Assembly: GCF_004000885.1 (NCBI RefSeq)
Contig: NZ_BIMC01000027.1
Location: 1-59,477, forward strand
DNA from: Paenibacillus glucanolyticus NBRC 15330
GTDB taxonomy: Bacteria; Bacillota; Bacilli; Paenibacillales; Paenibacillaceae
Direction: 5' to 3'
DNA: 59,477 nucleotides
Under the pieces are notes generated by a model that saw nothing but the letters and a program-made list of their open reading frames with translations, was not told the DNA's origin and searched no databases. How positions within the stretch are numbered: position 1 is the stretch's first letter; each line of letters begins with the position of its first letter. Positions 7,768 to 16,331 of this stretch are shown piece by piece. A program made the position numbers and the translations under genes.

Positions 7768-8718
7768 CTACGAACGTAAATGCAGACCGGCAGCTCCAAC
7801 AACACCGGCATCGTTGCCAAGCTCAGCGGGAACGATGCGTACGCCGCGCTGCAGCGGTTCCGGTGTCAGCTTCGCGAATACCGTGCGAACCTCATTGAAC
7901 AGAATGTCGCCGGCATTGGATACGCCGCCGCCAATAATAAAGGCTTCCGGGTTCAATACGGCGGCAACAGCAGCCATCGATTTGCCCAGGTAGTATGCTG
8001 CACGATTTACGATGCGAATGGCAACTTCATCGCCCGCTTTTGCAGCATCAAACACTTCCTTCGCTGCAATGTTCTCAACATGCGCAAGGGAAGTTCGGTC
8101 ACCGCGCTCGACAGCATCCTTCGCCATACGGATGATACCCGTTGCCGAAGAAACCGTCTCCAGACAGCCCATTTCGCCGCATCCGCATTGAATCGCTTCC
8201 AAATCCGGCACCACCGAGATGTGACCAAGCTCGCCAGCCATGCCGCCGAAGCCTTGATAAATCTTGCCGTTTACAATTATGCCGCCGCCCACGCCGGTTC
8301 CAAGCGTGTAGCATACGCAGTTCTCAACGCCGCGACCTGCACCGCTCCAGGCTTCGCCCAGTGCAGCCACGTTGGCGTCGTTGTCTATTTTGACAGGCTT
8401 GCCGAGACGCTCTTCAAGCAGTGCGCGAATCGGTACATCTTTAAATCCTACATTCGGTGCCAGAATGATAATGCCTTCACGTATATTCGTAAAGCCGGCG
8501 AATCCAGCTCCAACACCAGCAAGTTGATCCCAGCTGTATGGCGATTCCTCTACGATGTGACGCACATATTTCTCAATGTTGTCAATAACCGTGTCAACGC
8601 CTTTGGCTGTTTCCGTCGGTCCCTCATACTTCTGCAGAAGATGCCCTTCTTCATTGCATATTCCAACTTTAATCGCTGTACCGCCTAGATCGACACCGAC
8701 GTAGATGTTCTCAGACAT
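7768..8718 (-). CDS. glcK: ROK-family glucokinase
   Basis: Phosphorylates glucose with ATP to glucose 6-phosphate in the cytoplasm. The ATP-binding start GVDLGGTAIKVGI, the catalytic EAWSGAGRG-to-TLGTGVGGGI region, and the ROK zinc motif CGCGEMGCLET are all present. The 316-residue length is typical for Gram-positive ROK glucokinases. AAAAAGGTGG precedes the ATG. It heads the cluster with rapZ, yvcK, whiA and HPr. In B. subtilis glcK lies elsewhere, so its place here is a lineage feature, possibly tying glucose phosphorylation to the HPr/YvcK carbon-status genes (inference). Confidence 0.93.
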   Translation of the reverse strand: MSENIYVGVDLGGTAIKVGICNEEGHLLQKYEGPTETAKGVDTVIDNIEKYVRHIVEESPYSWDQLAGVGAGFAGFTNIREGIIILAPNVGFKDVPIRALLEERLGKPVKIDNDANVAALGEAWSGAGRGVENCVCYTLGTGVGGGIIVNGKIYQGFGGMAGELGHISVVPDLEAIQCGCGEMGCLETVSSATGIIRMAKDAVERGDRTSLAHVENIAAKEVFDAAKAGDEVAIRIVNRAAYYLGKSMAAVAAVLNPEAFIIGGGVSNAGDILFNEVRTVFAKLTPEPLQRGVRIVPAELGNDAGVVGAAGLHLRS

Positions 8719-9030
8719 GTTTCAAGCCACCTTTTTCCTTCTATATTATAGATTGCTCCTACTGTACCCACTATAATTGAAGGCACTGCTCCGGTCAAGA
8801 GAAGACCAAGGGATGGAAAACCGGAAGCAAGCCTTTATTCACGCATATGTAAGCGGATACAAACCTCCTCCAAATCGCCCTCATTTGTTCATAATCCTAC
8901 TTCCTCTCACCTTAGGTCGAAACCAACATGACAAAAGTCACTTCGAAGTGATGACATCCTGTACTAACGGGTGTTTCTTCTCTTTCGTATGATGAATTCA
9001 GATCATTTCGATACGAGAGGGTGCGATACC
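8719..9030. other. divergent intergenic region between glcK and the ABC-2 operon
   Basis: It holds no gene: a 71-codon frame from 8777 has no ribosome site and no family resemblance. The glcK side carries TATAAT on the minus strand near 8741-8746. The other side carries the palindromes listed at 8929-8956 and a TATGAT hexamer near 8988, just before the ABC ATPase. Confidence 0.5.
8929..8956 (+). promoter_or_regulatory. overlapping palindromes, candidate response-regulator site
   Basis: TGAC-AAAA-GTCA (8929-8940) overlaps the perfect 14-bp palindrome TCACTTCGAAGTGA (8938-8951), which is followed by TGACA. A TATGAT hexamer about 35 bases downstream lacks a good -35, as expected of an activated promoter. 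The NarL-type regulator at 11864-12475 is the obvious candidate to bind here (inference). Confidence 0.5.
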
Positions 9031-9954
9031 ATGCCAGAATTCATCGGTGAGCCAGTTGCAGAACTGCGGAAGGTTACCAAGATGTTCGGAAGCAAAAAAG
9101 CCGTCAACCAAGTGTCATTTGCTATAGAAAAAGGATCCGTCACCGCGATTCTCGGGCCCAACGGAGCAGGGAAATCTACCGCTATTTCCATGATGCTCGG
9201 ACTGAAAGACGCGAGCGAAGGTGAAGTTCTCCTGTTCGGCCGAAGCCCGAAGGACCTCAAGGTTCGAGAGAGGCTCGGCGCCATGCTCCAGGAGGTCAGC
9301 GTTATGGACGGACTCCGCACGCGTGAGATCATTAATCTCATTCGCGGCTATTATCCCAATCCGCTGTCGCTGCAAGACATCGCCTTACTTAGCGGGCTCA
9401 CATCCGAGGAGCTTAACAAATGGGCCGTCAAAATGTCCGGCGGCCAGAAGCGCAAGCTCAGCTTTGCGCTGGCCATTGCTGGCAATCCCGAGCTGCTATT
9501 CTTCGATGAGCCTACCGTCGGGCTGGATACATCGGCACGCCGGTTATTCTGGCAGACGGTGCGCAAGCTCGCGAGCCAGGGCAAGACCATTCTGTTCACC
9601 ACCCATTATCTGCAAGAGGCAGACGATATGGCTGACCGGATTCTGCTGTTCCATCAAGGTCAGGTGGTTGCAGACGGTACGCCGGAAGCCATCAAATCCA
9701 AGCTGACCCGCCGCTCGGTATCCTTTATCGTGGATGCGGACCACCGGCAGGTCAAGGAGCTGCTTCATGAGGTGCCGGGTGTAACGGATGTATATGAGCA
9801 AGACGGCAGGCTGCACGCCGTCACCGACGATACGGACACAGCGCTTGCGGCTCTGTTCCGCACGGGGCTTGCCGTGCGCGATATGCGCATCGATCAGGGA
9901 AGCCTGGACGAAGCCTTCGACCAATTAACGACGAGTCAAGAGGAGGCCGTATAA
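9031..9954 (+). CDS. ABC-2 type exporter ATPase (YvfR-like)
   Basis: Nucleotide-binding subunit with Walker A GPNGAGKST, signature MSGGQKRK, Walker B LLFFDEPTVGLD and the H-loop TTHYLQEADDM, followed by a C-terminal regulatory extension of about 90 residues. The frame is open from 8971, but GAGAGGG precedes the ATG at 9031, giving 307 residues. It lies two bases before the permease gene and starts an operon ATPase-permease-kinase-regulator, the same order as B. subtilis yvfRSTU. Such systems commonly export antibiotics, lipids or signalling peptides; the substrate is not evident. Confidence 0.92.
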   Translation: MPEFIGEPVAELRKVTKMFGSKKAVNQVSFAIEKGSVTAILGPNGAGKSTAISMMLGLKDASEGEVLLFGRSPKDLKVRERLGAMLQEVSVMDGLRTREIINLIRGYYPNPLSLQDIALLSGLTSEELNKWAVKMSGGQKRKLSFALAIAGNPELLFFDEPTVGLDTSARRLFWQTVRKLASQGKTILFTTHYLQEADDMADRILLFHQGQVVADGTPEAIKSKLTRRSVSFIVDADHRQVKELLHEVPGVTDVYEQDGRLHAVTDDTDTALAALFRTGLAVRDMRIDQGSLDEAFDQLTTSQEEAV

Positions 9955-9956
9955 AC

Positions 9957-10703
9957 ATGACAACCTGGAAACTGATTATCTTGCAGTGCCGAATGGAGCT
10001 GCTGCGCATGGTACGTAATCCGTATTATATTTTCTGGTCGCTTGCGATGCCCATACTGTTCTATTTCATCTTCACCCGGGTGGTCAATACGGGAGCGGAC
10101 GATGCCGGACAATGGCAGGCGCATTATCTCATGTCCATGGCATCCTTCAGTGTCATGGGCACCGCTATCATGTCACTCGGCATTCGCCTCGTTCAGGAGA
10201 GAGTTCAGGGCTGGGCCATCTACATGCGGGTGACGCCGCTTCCCGGCAGCGTATATTTCTTCGGTAAAATGTTTGTGCAAACCGTCATGCATCTGCTTTG
10301 CATCGTCGTAATTTTTGTTGCCGGTTACCTGATGAACGGGGTGTCCCTCTCCTTCTGGCAGTGGGTGCTCAGCGGTCTCTGGATTCTGATCGCGTCCGTT
10401 CCATTCCTAGCTATCGGCACCTTGATTGGCTCCATGAAACGCGTGGATACGGCAAGCGGCGTCAGCAACGGCATCTACTTGGGGCTTGCTATTACGGGCG
10501 GGATGTGGTTCCCAATCGATGCAATGCCTTCCATCATGCAAGCCATTGGCAAATGGATGCCGTCCTACCATTTTGGCGGCGGTGCCTGGTCAATCGTGCG
10601 CGGAGAAGCGCCGGGGCTGGATAATTTCATTATTTTAGCAGCTTATTTGGCTGTATTTATGGTAATATCCACCTATATCCGTAAAAAACAACAAGCCGAC
10701 TGA
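9957..10703 (+). CDS. ABC-2 type exporter permease (YvfS-like)
   Basis: Integral membrane subunit of 248 residues with six predicted hydrophobic segments: one after the N terminus (YYIFWSLAMPILFYF), the ABC-2 core from about 55 to 200, and the last near 220-240. The segment GGMWFPIDAMPSIMQ before the last helices is typical of ABC2_membrane permeases. AGGAGG is well placed before the ATG, and the gene starts two bases after the ATPase stop, so the two subunits are surely made together. Confidence 0.9.
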   Translation: MTTWKLIILQCRMELLRMVRNPYYIFWSLAMPILFYFIFTRVVNTGADDAGQWQAHYLMSMASFSVMGTAIMSLGIRLVQERVQGWAIYMRVTPLPGSVYFFGKMFVQTVMHLLCIVVIFVAGYLMNGVSLSFWQWVLSGLWILIASVPFLAIGTLIGSMKRVDTASGVSNGIYLGLAITGGMWFPIDAMPSIMQAIGKWMPSYHFGGGAWSIVRGEAPGLDNFIILAAYLAVFMVISTYIRKKQQAD

Positions 10704-10719
10704 AGGATAAGGTGATGGG

Positions 10720-11931
10720 ATGAAACGCTTCCGGTTTGAAATATTTCCGCGTCATATGGGATTCTTTCCATATATGTGGCTCATCTATATGCTAATGCCG
10801 TTCTTTAACATGTTCCAGGCGGATGCCTTAAGGCAATGGATAGGATTTCCGCTGCTGGCGTTGTTTCTTGTCACATACCGCCAGCTTTATTTTCTGGAGG
10901 GCAAAAAGCAATTCATGTACTGGCTCGTCCTCCAGATGTCCATTATCTTCATCCTGTCTGTCTGGTATCATCCAACCTATATGTATATGGGCTTCTTCAC
11001 GGCTAATTTCATCGGCTGGTATGCCGATCATCGTAAATTCACGCAGGCCATGATTCTGTTCTTCATCGTCGAGGCGATTCCGCTTGCCCTTCATGTCCGA
11101 ACCATGGCCCCGATGGATTTTATGATCATGCTGCCGTTCTTCCTGATCATGCTCATATCTCCGACAGGATTCCGTTCCCTGAGCAGGCGGCAGAGGCTGG
11201 AGCAGGAGCTCGCGCAAGCAAACGAGCAGATTCGCAACCTGATTAAGGGCGAGGAGCGAATGCGCATCGCGAGAGATCTCCACGATACGCTAGGGCATAC
11301 GCTGTCACTTATCACATTGAAAAGTCAGCTTGTGGAGAAACTCGTCGTAAAGGATCCCGGGAAGGCCCAGCTCGAAGCCAGGGAGATTCAGAACACCTCG
11401 CGTGCCGCGCTGCGTCAAGTCCGTGAGCTGGTATCCGATATGCGAACCGCTACCCTGCCCGAGGAACTACAGGAGGCCCGGATCATACTGGAGAGCGCAG
11501 ATATCCAGCTGATCTGCACGGGCAATCCGAAGCTGGAGGGAATATCCGACCTCGCTCACAATATCCTTAGCCTCTGCTTGCGGGAGGCGGTAACCAATGT
11601 GGTCAAGCACAGTCAGGCAAGCCAGTGCCGGATCGTTATCGAATCGCTGAACAATGAATGGCGTATTATGGTGGCTGACAACGGGATCGGTCTTGCAGAC
11701 AAGGAACAGGGCAGCCCCGCTTCGGACAGCAATGGCCTGAAGGGCATGGCCGAGAGGCTGGCCCTCATTGGGGGTACCGTCGAAGCGAGCTCCGAACAAC
11801 AAGGCACGATATTAAACATACGCGTTCCCATTGTCATCAAGAACCGGAAGGAGGACACATCCCATGAGCATCAAAGTACTGATAGCCGAGGATCAGCGAA
11901 TGCTTCGCGGCGCTCTGGCTTCTTTGCTTGA
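10720..11931 (+). CDS. NarL-type sensor histidine kinase (DesK/YvfT-like)
   Basis: The N-terminal half has five or six membrane segments (about 15-155) and almost no external loops, so it probably senses the membrane itself. A HisKA_3 domain follows with the phosphoacceptor His188 in RDLHDTLGHTL, then an HATPase domain (NVVKHSQAS, DNGIGL, GLKGMAERL). This is the DesK/LiaS/YvfT architecture. The reading frame runs 68 bases into the next gene; after the last recognisable kinase strand (LNIRVPIV) come about 33 low-complexity residues, an unusually long overlap that may reflect loss of an earlier stop codon. Confidence 0.92.
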   Translation: MKRFRFEIFPRHMGFFPYMWLIYMLMPFFNMFQADALRQWIGFPLLALFLVTYRQLYFLEGKKQFMYWLVLQMSIIFILSVWYHPTYMYMGFFTANFIGWYADHRKFTQAMILFFIVEAIPLALHVRTMAPMDFMIMLPFFLIMLISPTGFRSLSRRQRLEQELAQANEQIRNLIKGEERMRIARDLHDTLGHTLSLITLKSQLVEKLVVKDPGKAQLEAREIQNTSRAALRQVRELVSDMRTATLPEELQEARIILESADIQLICTGNPKLEGISDLAHNILSLCLREAVTNVVKHSQASQCRIVIESLNNEWRIMVADNGIGLADKEQGSPASDSNGLKGMAERLALIGGTVEASSEQQGTILNIRVPIVIKNRKEDTSHEHQSTDSRGSANASRRSGFFA

Positions 11932-12475
11932 CTTCGAAGACGATATTGAAGTGATTGGCCAAGCGGGCGACGGTGCTGAAGCACTATCTCTGATTGCAGT
12001 GCACAAACCCGATGTATGTCTGCTGGATATCGAAATGCCCGTGCGCAGCGGCCTTGAAGTGGCGGAGGAAGTGAAGCAGCGCGGTTATTCAAGCCGGGTG
12101 ATCATTCTGACCACGTTTGCAAGACCCGGTTATTTTGAGCGGGCCGTACAGGCGGGGGTTCAGGGATATTTGCTGAAGGATGAACCCAGTGAGCGACTGG
12201 CAGAAGCCATCCGCCGGGTGATGGAGGGGCGGCGGGAGGTTTCCCCTGAGCTGGTCTTCGGGACGTTATCAAGCGCAGGTGCCAATCCGTTAACCGAACG
12301 CGAACGGGAGGTGCTGCGGCTGGCTGCAGACGGAAACAGCTCTAATGATATCGCCTCGAAGCTGCACTTGTCCTACGGGACCGTCCGCAACTACATGTCC
12401 GAAATATTAAGCAAGCTGAATGCCAAGAACCGGATTGAGGCCATCACGATGGCGGAAGAGAAGGGCTGGATATAG
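11864..12475 (+). CDS. NarL/LuxR-type response regulator (YvfU/DesR-like)
   Basis: Receiver domain with phosphorylation site Asp55 in VCLLDIEMP and the conserved Lys in LLKDE, then a LuxR-type helix-turn-helix (LTEREREVLRLAADG, NYMSEILSKLNAKNR). The frame is open from 11831 but GGAGG precedes the ATG at 11864. It partners the overlapping kinase and probably controls its own operon through the palindromes at 8929-8956 (inference). Two terminators follow. Confidence 0.93.
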   Translation: MSIKVLIAEDQRMLRGALASLLDFEDDIEVIGQAGDGAEALSLIAVHKPDVCLLDIEMPVRSGLEVAEEVKQRGYSSRVIILTTFARPGYFERAVQAGVQGYLLKDEPSERLAEAIRRVMEGRREVSPELVFGTLSSAGANPLTEREREVLRLAADGNSSNDIASKLHLSYGTVRNYMSEILSKLNAKNRIEAITMAEEKGWI

Positions 12476-12503
12476 CGTCTTGGCTGCTTTGATAAAGTTT
12501 GTA

Positions 12504-12532
12504 CCCTCGTCTTTATAAGACGGGGGTTTTTT
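12504..12532 (+). terminator. Rho-independent terminator after the response regulator
   Basis: Ten-base stem CCCTCGTCTT / AAGACGGGGG with loop TAT, then six T. Confidence 0.88.
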
Positions 12533-12548
12533 GAGATTCACAGTACAA

Positions 12549-12573
12549 ACAGGCCCATTATGGTCTGTTTTTT
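12549..12573 (+). terminator. second terminator, just before the GntR promoter
   Basis: Stem ACAGGCC / GGTCTGT (one G-T pair), loop CATTAT, and a T run. It insulates the gntR promoter that begins ten bases later. Confidence 0.65.
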
Positions 12574-12583
12574 CTTTTTTTAG

Positions 12584-12633
12584 TTGACACATCCTTCCAT
12601 CTGATATTATAGTATGTTACAAGACTAACATAC
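12584..12633 (+). promoter_or_regulatory. gntR operon promoter with overlapping 8-bp inverted-repeat operator
   Basis: A -35 TTGACA (12584-12589) and -10 TATAGT (12608-12613) are separated by 18 bases. Directly downstream, and touching the -10, is a perfect inverted repeat with arms GTATGTTA and TAACATAC around CAAGAC (12612-12633). The position over the transcription start is what autorepression by the YtrA-like regulator at 12649 would need. Which protein binds is inference. Confidence 0.75.
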
Positions 12634-12648
12634 CGACAGGGTGATATC

Positions 12649-13017
12649 ATGAATTCGATGTTTGACGAAGGGCAGCCGATTTTTCAGCAAATTGCAGACA
12701 TGATTGAAGATGACATATTAAACGGGACTTACCAAACAGATGATCAGATTATCTCGATGTCGCAGTTCGCGAGTACTTTTCAGGTCAATCCCGCCACAGC
12801 TGTAAAAGGCATTGCCCTGCTTGTCAATGAAGGAATTTTGTATAAGAAAAGGGGGCTGGGCATGTTTGTTGCAGCGGATGCCAAATCCATCATATTAACG
12901 AAACGGCAGGATCGATTCTACAACGAGCTTGTATTGAAACTGCTGGACGAAGCGGAAAAGCTTGAGCTGACCACCGAGGATGTTATTGAAATGATCAAAC
13001 AGAGGAATAGGAGATGA
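12649..13017 (+). CDS. GntR-family repressor, YtrA subfamily
   Basis: Short 122-residue regulator: a winged-helix domain beginning PIFQQIADMIEDDILNG with the recognition region FQVNPATAVKGIALLVNEG, then only a helical tail of about 45 residues. This size and the linked ABC genes define the YtrA subfamily, repressors of ABC transporter operons that often respond to cell-wall antibiotics. A strong promoter and a perfect operator lie immediately upstream. The stop codon overlaps the next gene's potential ATG, and a ribosome site (AGGAG) for that gene lies within its last codons. Confidence 0.9.
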   Translation: MNSMFDEGQPIFQQIADMIEDDILNGTYQTDDQIISMSQFASTFQVNPATAVKGIALLVNEGILYKKRGLGMFVAADAKSIILTKRQDRFYNELVLKLLDEAEKLELTTEDVIEMIKQRNRR

Positions 13018-13022
13018 GCAAA

Positions 13023-13902
13023 ATGGGCGCATTACTTACATGCTCCAACCTGGGCAAGCGTTACGGGAGTACGGAGGCAGTCCGAAATTTGGAACTGCAT
13101 TTAGAGGAGAATACCATCTACGGTCTCCTTGGCCCGAACGGTGCCGGAAAGACCACGCTGCTCAACATGATGACCGGCGGAGCCTTTCCCGACTATGGCA
13201 GCATCCAGATCTCGGGCGCAACGCTGAAACGGGGAGAAACCCCGAGGGGCATCTGTTATGTAAGAGAGAAAAATTTATTCTTCGGCGGAGCAAAGGTTAT
13301 TGAAGTATTGCGACTTGCATCAGCCTTTCATGAGAATTGGAACTGGTACTATGCCCAGAGCCTGCTGAAGACATTCAAGCTGAACCCTGACCAAAAAATC
13401 CGTCAGCTCTCACGGGGCATGGAATCCCTGGTTGGAAATATTATCGGCCTTGCCAGCCGCGCACCCATTACGGTATTTTGATGAACCGGTGCTTGGACTG
13501 GATGTGCTTATGCGAGAAAAATTTTATCGCGTTCTGGTTGAGGATTATGCCAATCATCCCCGGACCATCCTCCTCTCGACCCATCTGATCGATGAGATTG
13601 CTACTGTCGTTGAGAGGGTCTACATTATGGATTCCGGCTCCATTTTACTGCATGACGATGTCGATCACATCCGCGCTAACTCCCATCTGTTGACAGGGAA
13701 TCAGGAGCAAATGGAGCAATTTACGAAGAAGCGGCATGTGATCTATAAAGAATCTTATGGCAAGGGCTCCATAACGGCTATATACGGGACTATCCATGAG
13801 GCTGACCGCATGCAAGCCAACAAACTCGGGATTGTCATTGACGGCTTGCCGCTGCAAAAGTTTTTCTCCTATTTAATAGAAGGAGGTCAGATCATTGAAT
13901 AA
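13023..13902 (+). pseudogene. YtrB-like ABC ATPase, split by a +1 frameshift in Walker B
   Basis: The first frame (to the stop at 13479-13481) carries Walker A GPNGAGKTT and a degenerate signature LSRGMESLV, and ends APITVF. The other frame continues at base 13480 with DEPVLGLDV, the D-loop and the H-loop STHLIDEI. Reading TTTT at 13476-13479 as TTT would give ITVFDEPVLGLD and one ATPase of about 292 residues. So one extra T in the Walker B motif breaks the gene. It could be a real mutation, a phase-variable or slippery run, or a sequencing error. An independent start for the second half lacks a good ribosome site. The companion permease and repressor are intact. Confidence 0.85.
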
Positions 13903-14584
13903 GTCCACTGTGCTCATGAGAGCTTCATTTCTGCAGCTTCGACCTTATCTCTGGTCGATTCTTGGCACTATTGCCATTAGTATTCTTGCAAATGTTATCG
14001 TAAGCCTGTCTCTTGGAGATAATGGTGAGAATAAGCAAGTGTCGGCGGCCAATCTTCTCACCGTGTTCCTGTTATTCATAGGCAGTGTGCTGCCAGCAGG
14101 CTTATTCAGACGGGTGATGAATTTAGGAGCTACACGAAAAGAATATTATGCTGGCATGCTCCTTGTTTACGCCCTATGGTCTGCCATCTTTGCCATGCTT
14201 AATATCATCTGGCTTCAAATCGAAATCGGCTTTATACGAAACTACGAAAACACCTTTAACATCCTCGAGATATTCGGGTGGAGCCAATTCGGTATCGTTG
14301 GCATGTTTGTCTATCAATTTGGCGCCTATCTGCTTCTTATTTCATTGCTGAATCTGCTGTTCTCCGGCCTCCGTCACGTTCTGGGCTGGGTAGTTTGGGT
14401 GGTGTTCATAGCAGCAATACCGATCTTTACATCCATCCCTTCCCTCCGGCATACACTGGCCGATGGCTTGCAGGCCCTTCTGTTTAACGATTCACTTCTG
14501 CAGGGATTCGGACTCACGCTGCTCATATCACTTGTTCTCCTTGCAGGTGGCTGGTGGTTTACGGCTAGACGTACTATCTCGTAG
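13895..14584 (+). CDS. ABC transporter permease, partner of the YtrB-like ATPase
   Basis: Membrane protein of 229 residues with six hydrophobic segments (about 15-38, 50-72, 83-105, 125-155, 163-183 and 200-222). No strong family motif is visible, but size and place in a gntR-ATPase-permease operon match YtrC/YtrD-type subunits. The start is TTG at 13895 with AAGGAGG eight bases upstream, inside the end of the ATPase frame. If the ATPase is really broken, this permease has lost its motor unless another ATPase substitutes. Confidence 0.8.
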   Translation: MNKSTVLMRASFLQLRPYLWSILGTIAISILANVIVSLSLGDNGENKQVSAANLLTVFLLFIGSVLPAGLFRRVMNLGATRKEYYAGMLLVYALWSAIFAMLNIIWLQIEIGFIRNYENTFNILEIFGWSQFGIVGMFVYQFGAYLLLISLLNLLFSGLRHVLGWVVWVVFIAAIPIFTSIPSLRHTLADGLQALLFNDSLLQGFGLTLLISLVLLAGGWWFTARRTIS

Positions 14585-14634
14585 TCCCAATTCACATAAC
14601 AGCGCGTATATTAGATCAGTCACTCTGGAGAGGA

Positions 14635-15099
14635 ATGATAATTCACATGAAGAAGGATGCTGTTCCCCATGAGGTATTCCAGTCCTTTCTGTTATGGATG
14701 ATTGCCATCGGTGCAGGCATATTCGAGATGACGGTAGCGGTCATCGACTATATTTCCACCCATGCAGGATCTGAAATCGGCGGTATTCTCATTCATGTAG
14801 CCACACGATCCATGTTATTCGCTGCCCTTGTCTACATCATGTTCAGAATGCTTCGAGGAAAAAATTGGGCGCGCATCGCATTGGCCCTGCTATTAGGCGG
14901 GATTGGCCTCCTCTCCTTAACCATTGACCCCATCCAATGGCTTATGTCAGGAAATTCACTGTGGGAGGCCTTCGCTCATGCAGACAATATTTCTATACTG
15001 TTTGCATCCAGCCGAGTCCTTCATATCATCGCTGTTATTTCCGCTCTCGTCTTTATGTTCAAACCGGCGGCGAACCGATACTTTAAAGCCGGGTTGTAA
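14635..15099 (+). CDS. small four-helix membrane protein, unknown function
   Basis: A hydrophobic protein of 150-154 residues with four clear membrane segments (about 20-42, 50-70, 82-100 and 125-145) and a basic cytoplasmic loop FRMLRGKNWARIA. GGAGAGG lies just upstream: too close for the ATG at 14635 and slightly far for the ATG at 14647, so the start is uncertain. It follows the permease by about 50 bases and ends before a strong terminator, so it is probably the last gene of the gntR operon. I do not recognise a named family. Confidence 0.7.
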   Translation: MIIHMKKDAVPHEVFQSFLLWMIAIGAGIFEMTVAVIDYISTHAGSEIGGILIHVATRSMLFAALVYIMFRMLRGKNWARIALALLLGGIGLLSLTIDPIQWLMSGNSLWEAFAHADNISILFASSRVLHIIAVISALVFMFKPAANRYFKAGL

Positions 15100-15139
15100 A
15101 TCAATCCAGCTGCAGGTTCATCAAAGGACTCAACCGCAT

Positions 15140-15177
15140 AACAGCCCCTGGCCTATTCAAAGCGCGGGGCTGTTTTT
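15140..15177 (+). terminator. Rho-independent terminator at a convergent gene end
   Basis: Stem AACAGCCCC / GGGGCTGTT followed by five T on the + strand. It ends the gntR operon and overlaps the stop of the convergent hydrolase gene. Confidence 0.85.
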
Positions 15178-16207
15178 ATGTACTGCTGGATCCCTTCGAG
15201 AGTTCTTCCTCAATCAACCTCATCATTTCAAAGGCTCCGCCACTGCCATTGGACGTGACCACCAGGGTATGACCTGTGCCTGGATAATAGGCAGACCGAA
15301 AATTCACACCTGGGTCGTATCCCATCACATGGTATTTGAACAGGTCCTCATCCTTCTTGGTGATCCACACGCCAAGCCCGTAATGCAAGCCACTGCCCGG
15401 ATCATATTGATGCGGAATGAGCAGCTGCCTTGTCATGGATGGAGCGAGCAGTTTGTTTGCCAGCAGCGAACTCCATAACTTCATCATGTCCGGAGCTGTC
15501 ACATATGCTCCTCCATCGGCATAACCTTGAACCGGAATAGCATACTGATTCGTTCTCCACGTACCGTCCTTCTCATCGATATACCCTATAGCGGTATTCG
15601 CAGGCAGGCGGTCCAGCGAGAAATACCCCGAATCCAGCATCTCGCACGGCTGGAAAATACGTTGCTCGATATAATCCTGGAATGGCATGCCCGCATGCTG
15701 CTCAACGATCAGGCCGAGCACCACAAACCCTGCATTGTTATAATGAAATCTCTCGCCCGGCTGAAATTTCATGCCCTCATTCTGGAACAATGGAAGAAAA
15801 TCCGTTCCGTTCCGAAAAGTATACATCGGTACGGCCTTCCACAGATCCTCAAAGTCATCCATGACCTCTTCGTCATAATAATCCGGAATACCCGAGCTAT
15901 GACTCAGCAAATGATGAACCGTAATCTCCTCGCTGAAATCTGGCAGCGGAATATCCAAGCATTCGCTCAGCTTGCTGTCCAGGGACAGCTTGCCCTCTTC
16001 TATTAGCTGACAAATGGCAATAGCGGTAAACAGCTTGCAGCCTGAGGCTATGCCAAATCTTGTGCCCACCTGATTAGGCAGGCGGTCAGCCCGGTTGGAA
16101 TAACCGAATGCCGCTTCCCATACGATGTTGCCGTCTTTATCGTTTAAGAGCACGGCTCCTGAAAAACGAATGCTTGCCGCAAACTCTTCAATTTTATGAT
16201 TATCCAC
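15176..16207 (-). CDS. class-C beta-lactamase-like serine hydrolase
   Basis: Serine hydrolase of 343 residues from the AmpC/esterase/D-peptidase superfamily. The nucleophile motif SxxK is SGCK (in RFGIASGCKLFTAI, about residue 55) and the YxN motif is YNN in FHYNNAGFVVLG. The third box is GHTLVV rather than KTG, as in many esterase-like members. There is no signal peptide, so it is probably cytoplasmic; resistance to beta-lactams is not implied. The start is GTG at 16207 with GGATGGGG upstream. It follows the receiver gene by 124 bases on the same strand. Confidence 0.88.
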   Translation of the reverse strand: MDNHKIEEFAASIRFSGAVLLNDKDGNIVWEAAFGYSNRADRLPNQVGTRFGIASGCKLFTAIAICQLIEEGKLSLDSKLSECLDIPLPDFSEEITVHHLLSHSSGIPDYYDEEVMDDFEDLWKAVPMYTFRNGTDFLPLFQNEGMKFQPGERFHYNNAGFVVLGLIVEQHAGMPFQDYIEQRIFQPCEMLDSGYFSLDRLPANTAIGYIDEKDGTWRTNQYAIPVQGYADGGAYVTAPDMMKLWSSLLANKLLAPSMTRQLLIPHQYDPGSGLHYGLGVWITKKDEDLFKYHVMGYDPGVNFRSAYYPGTGHTLVVTSNGSGGAFEMMRLIEEELSKGSSST

Positions 16208-16331
16208 CTAACCCCATCCTTTATCATGATAGGGATATTTTAACATACTCGTTCATGAGCATCCCGGAAGAAGATAATTATAACGGAATGTTCCCATCGC
16301 CTCCCCGAATACGCTGCGAATCCAGAGGAAA

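Noticed and set aside
7780..8688. Open frame of 302 codons on the + strand opposite glcK
   Set aside because: Shadow of the ROK kinase gene; the composition is that of an antisense frame.
8777..8992. A 71-codon frame in the glcK-ABC intergenic region
   Set aside because: No ribosome site, it crosses the palindromic regulatory sequence, and it shows no recognisable protein features.
15176..16207. True class C beta-lactamase (resistance gene)
   Set aside because: SxxK and YxN are present, but there is no signal peptide and no KTG box, so a general serine hydrolase is the safer call.
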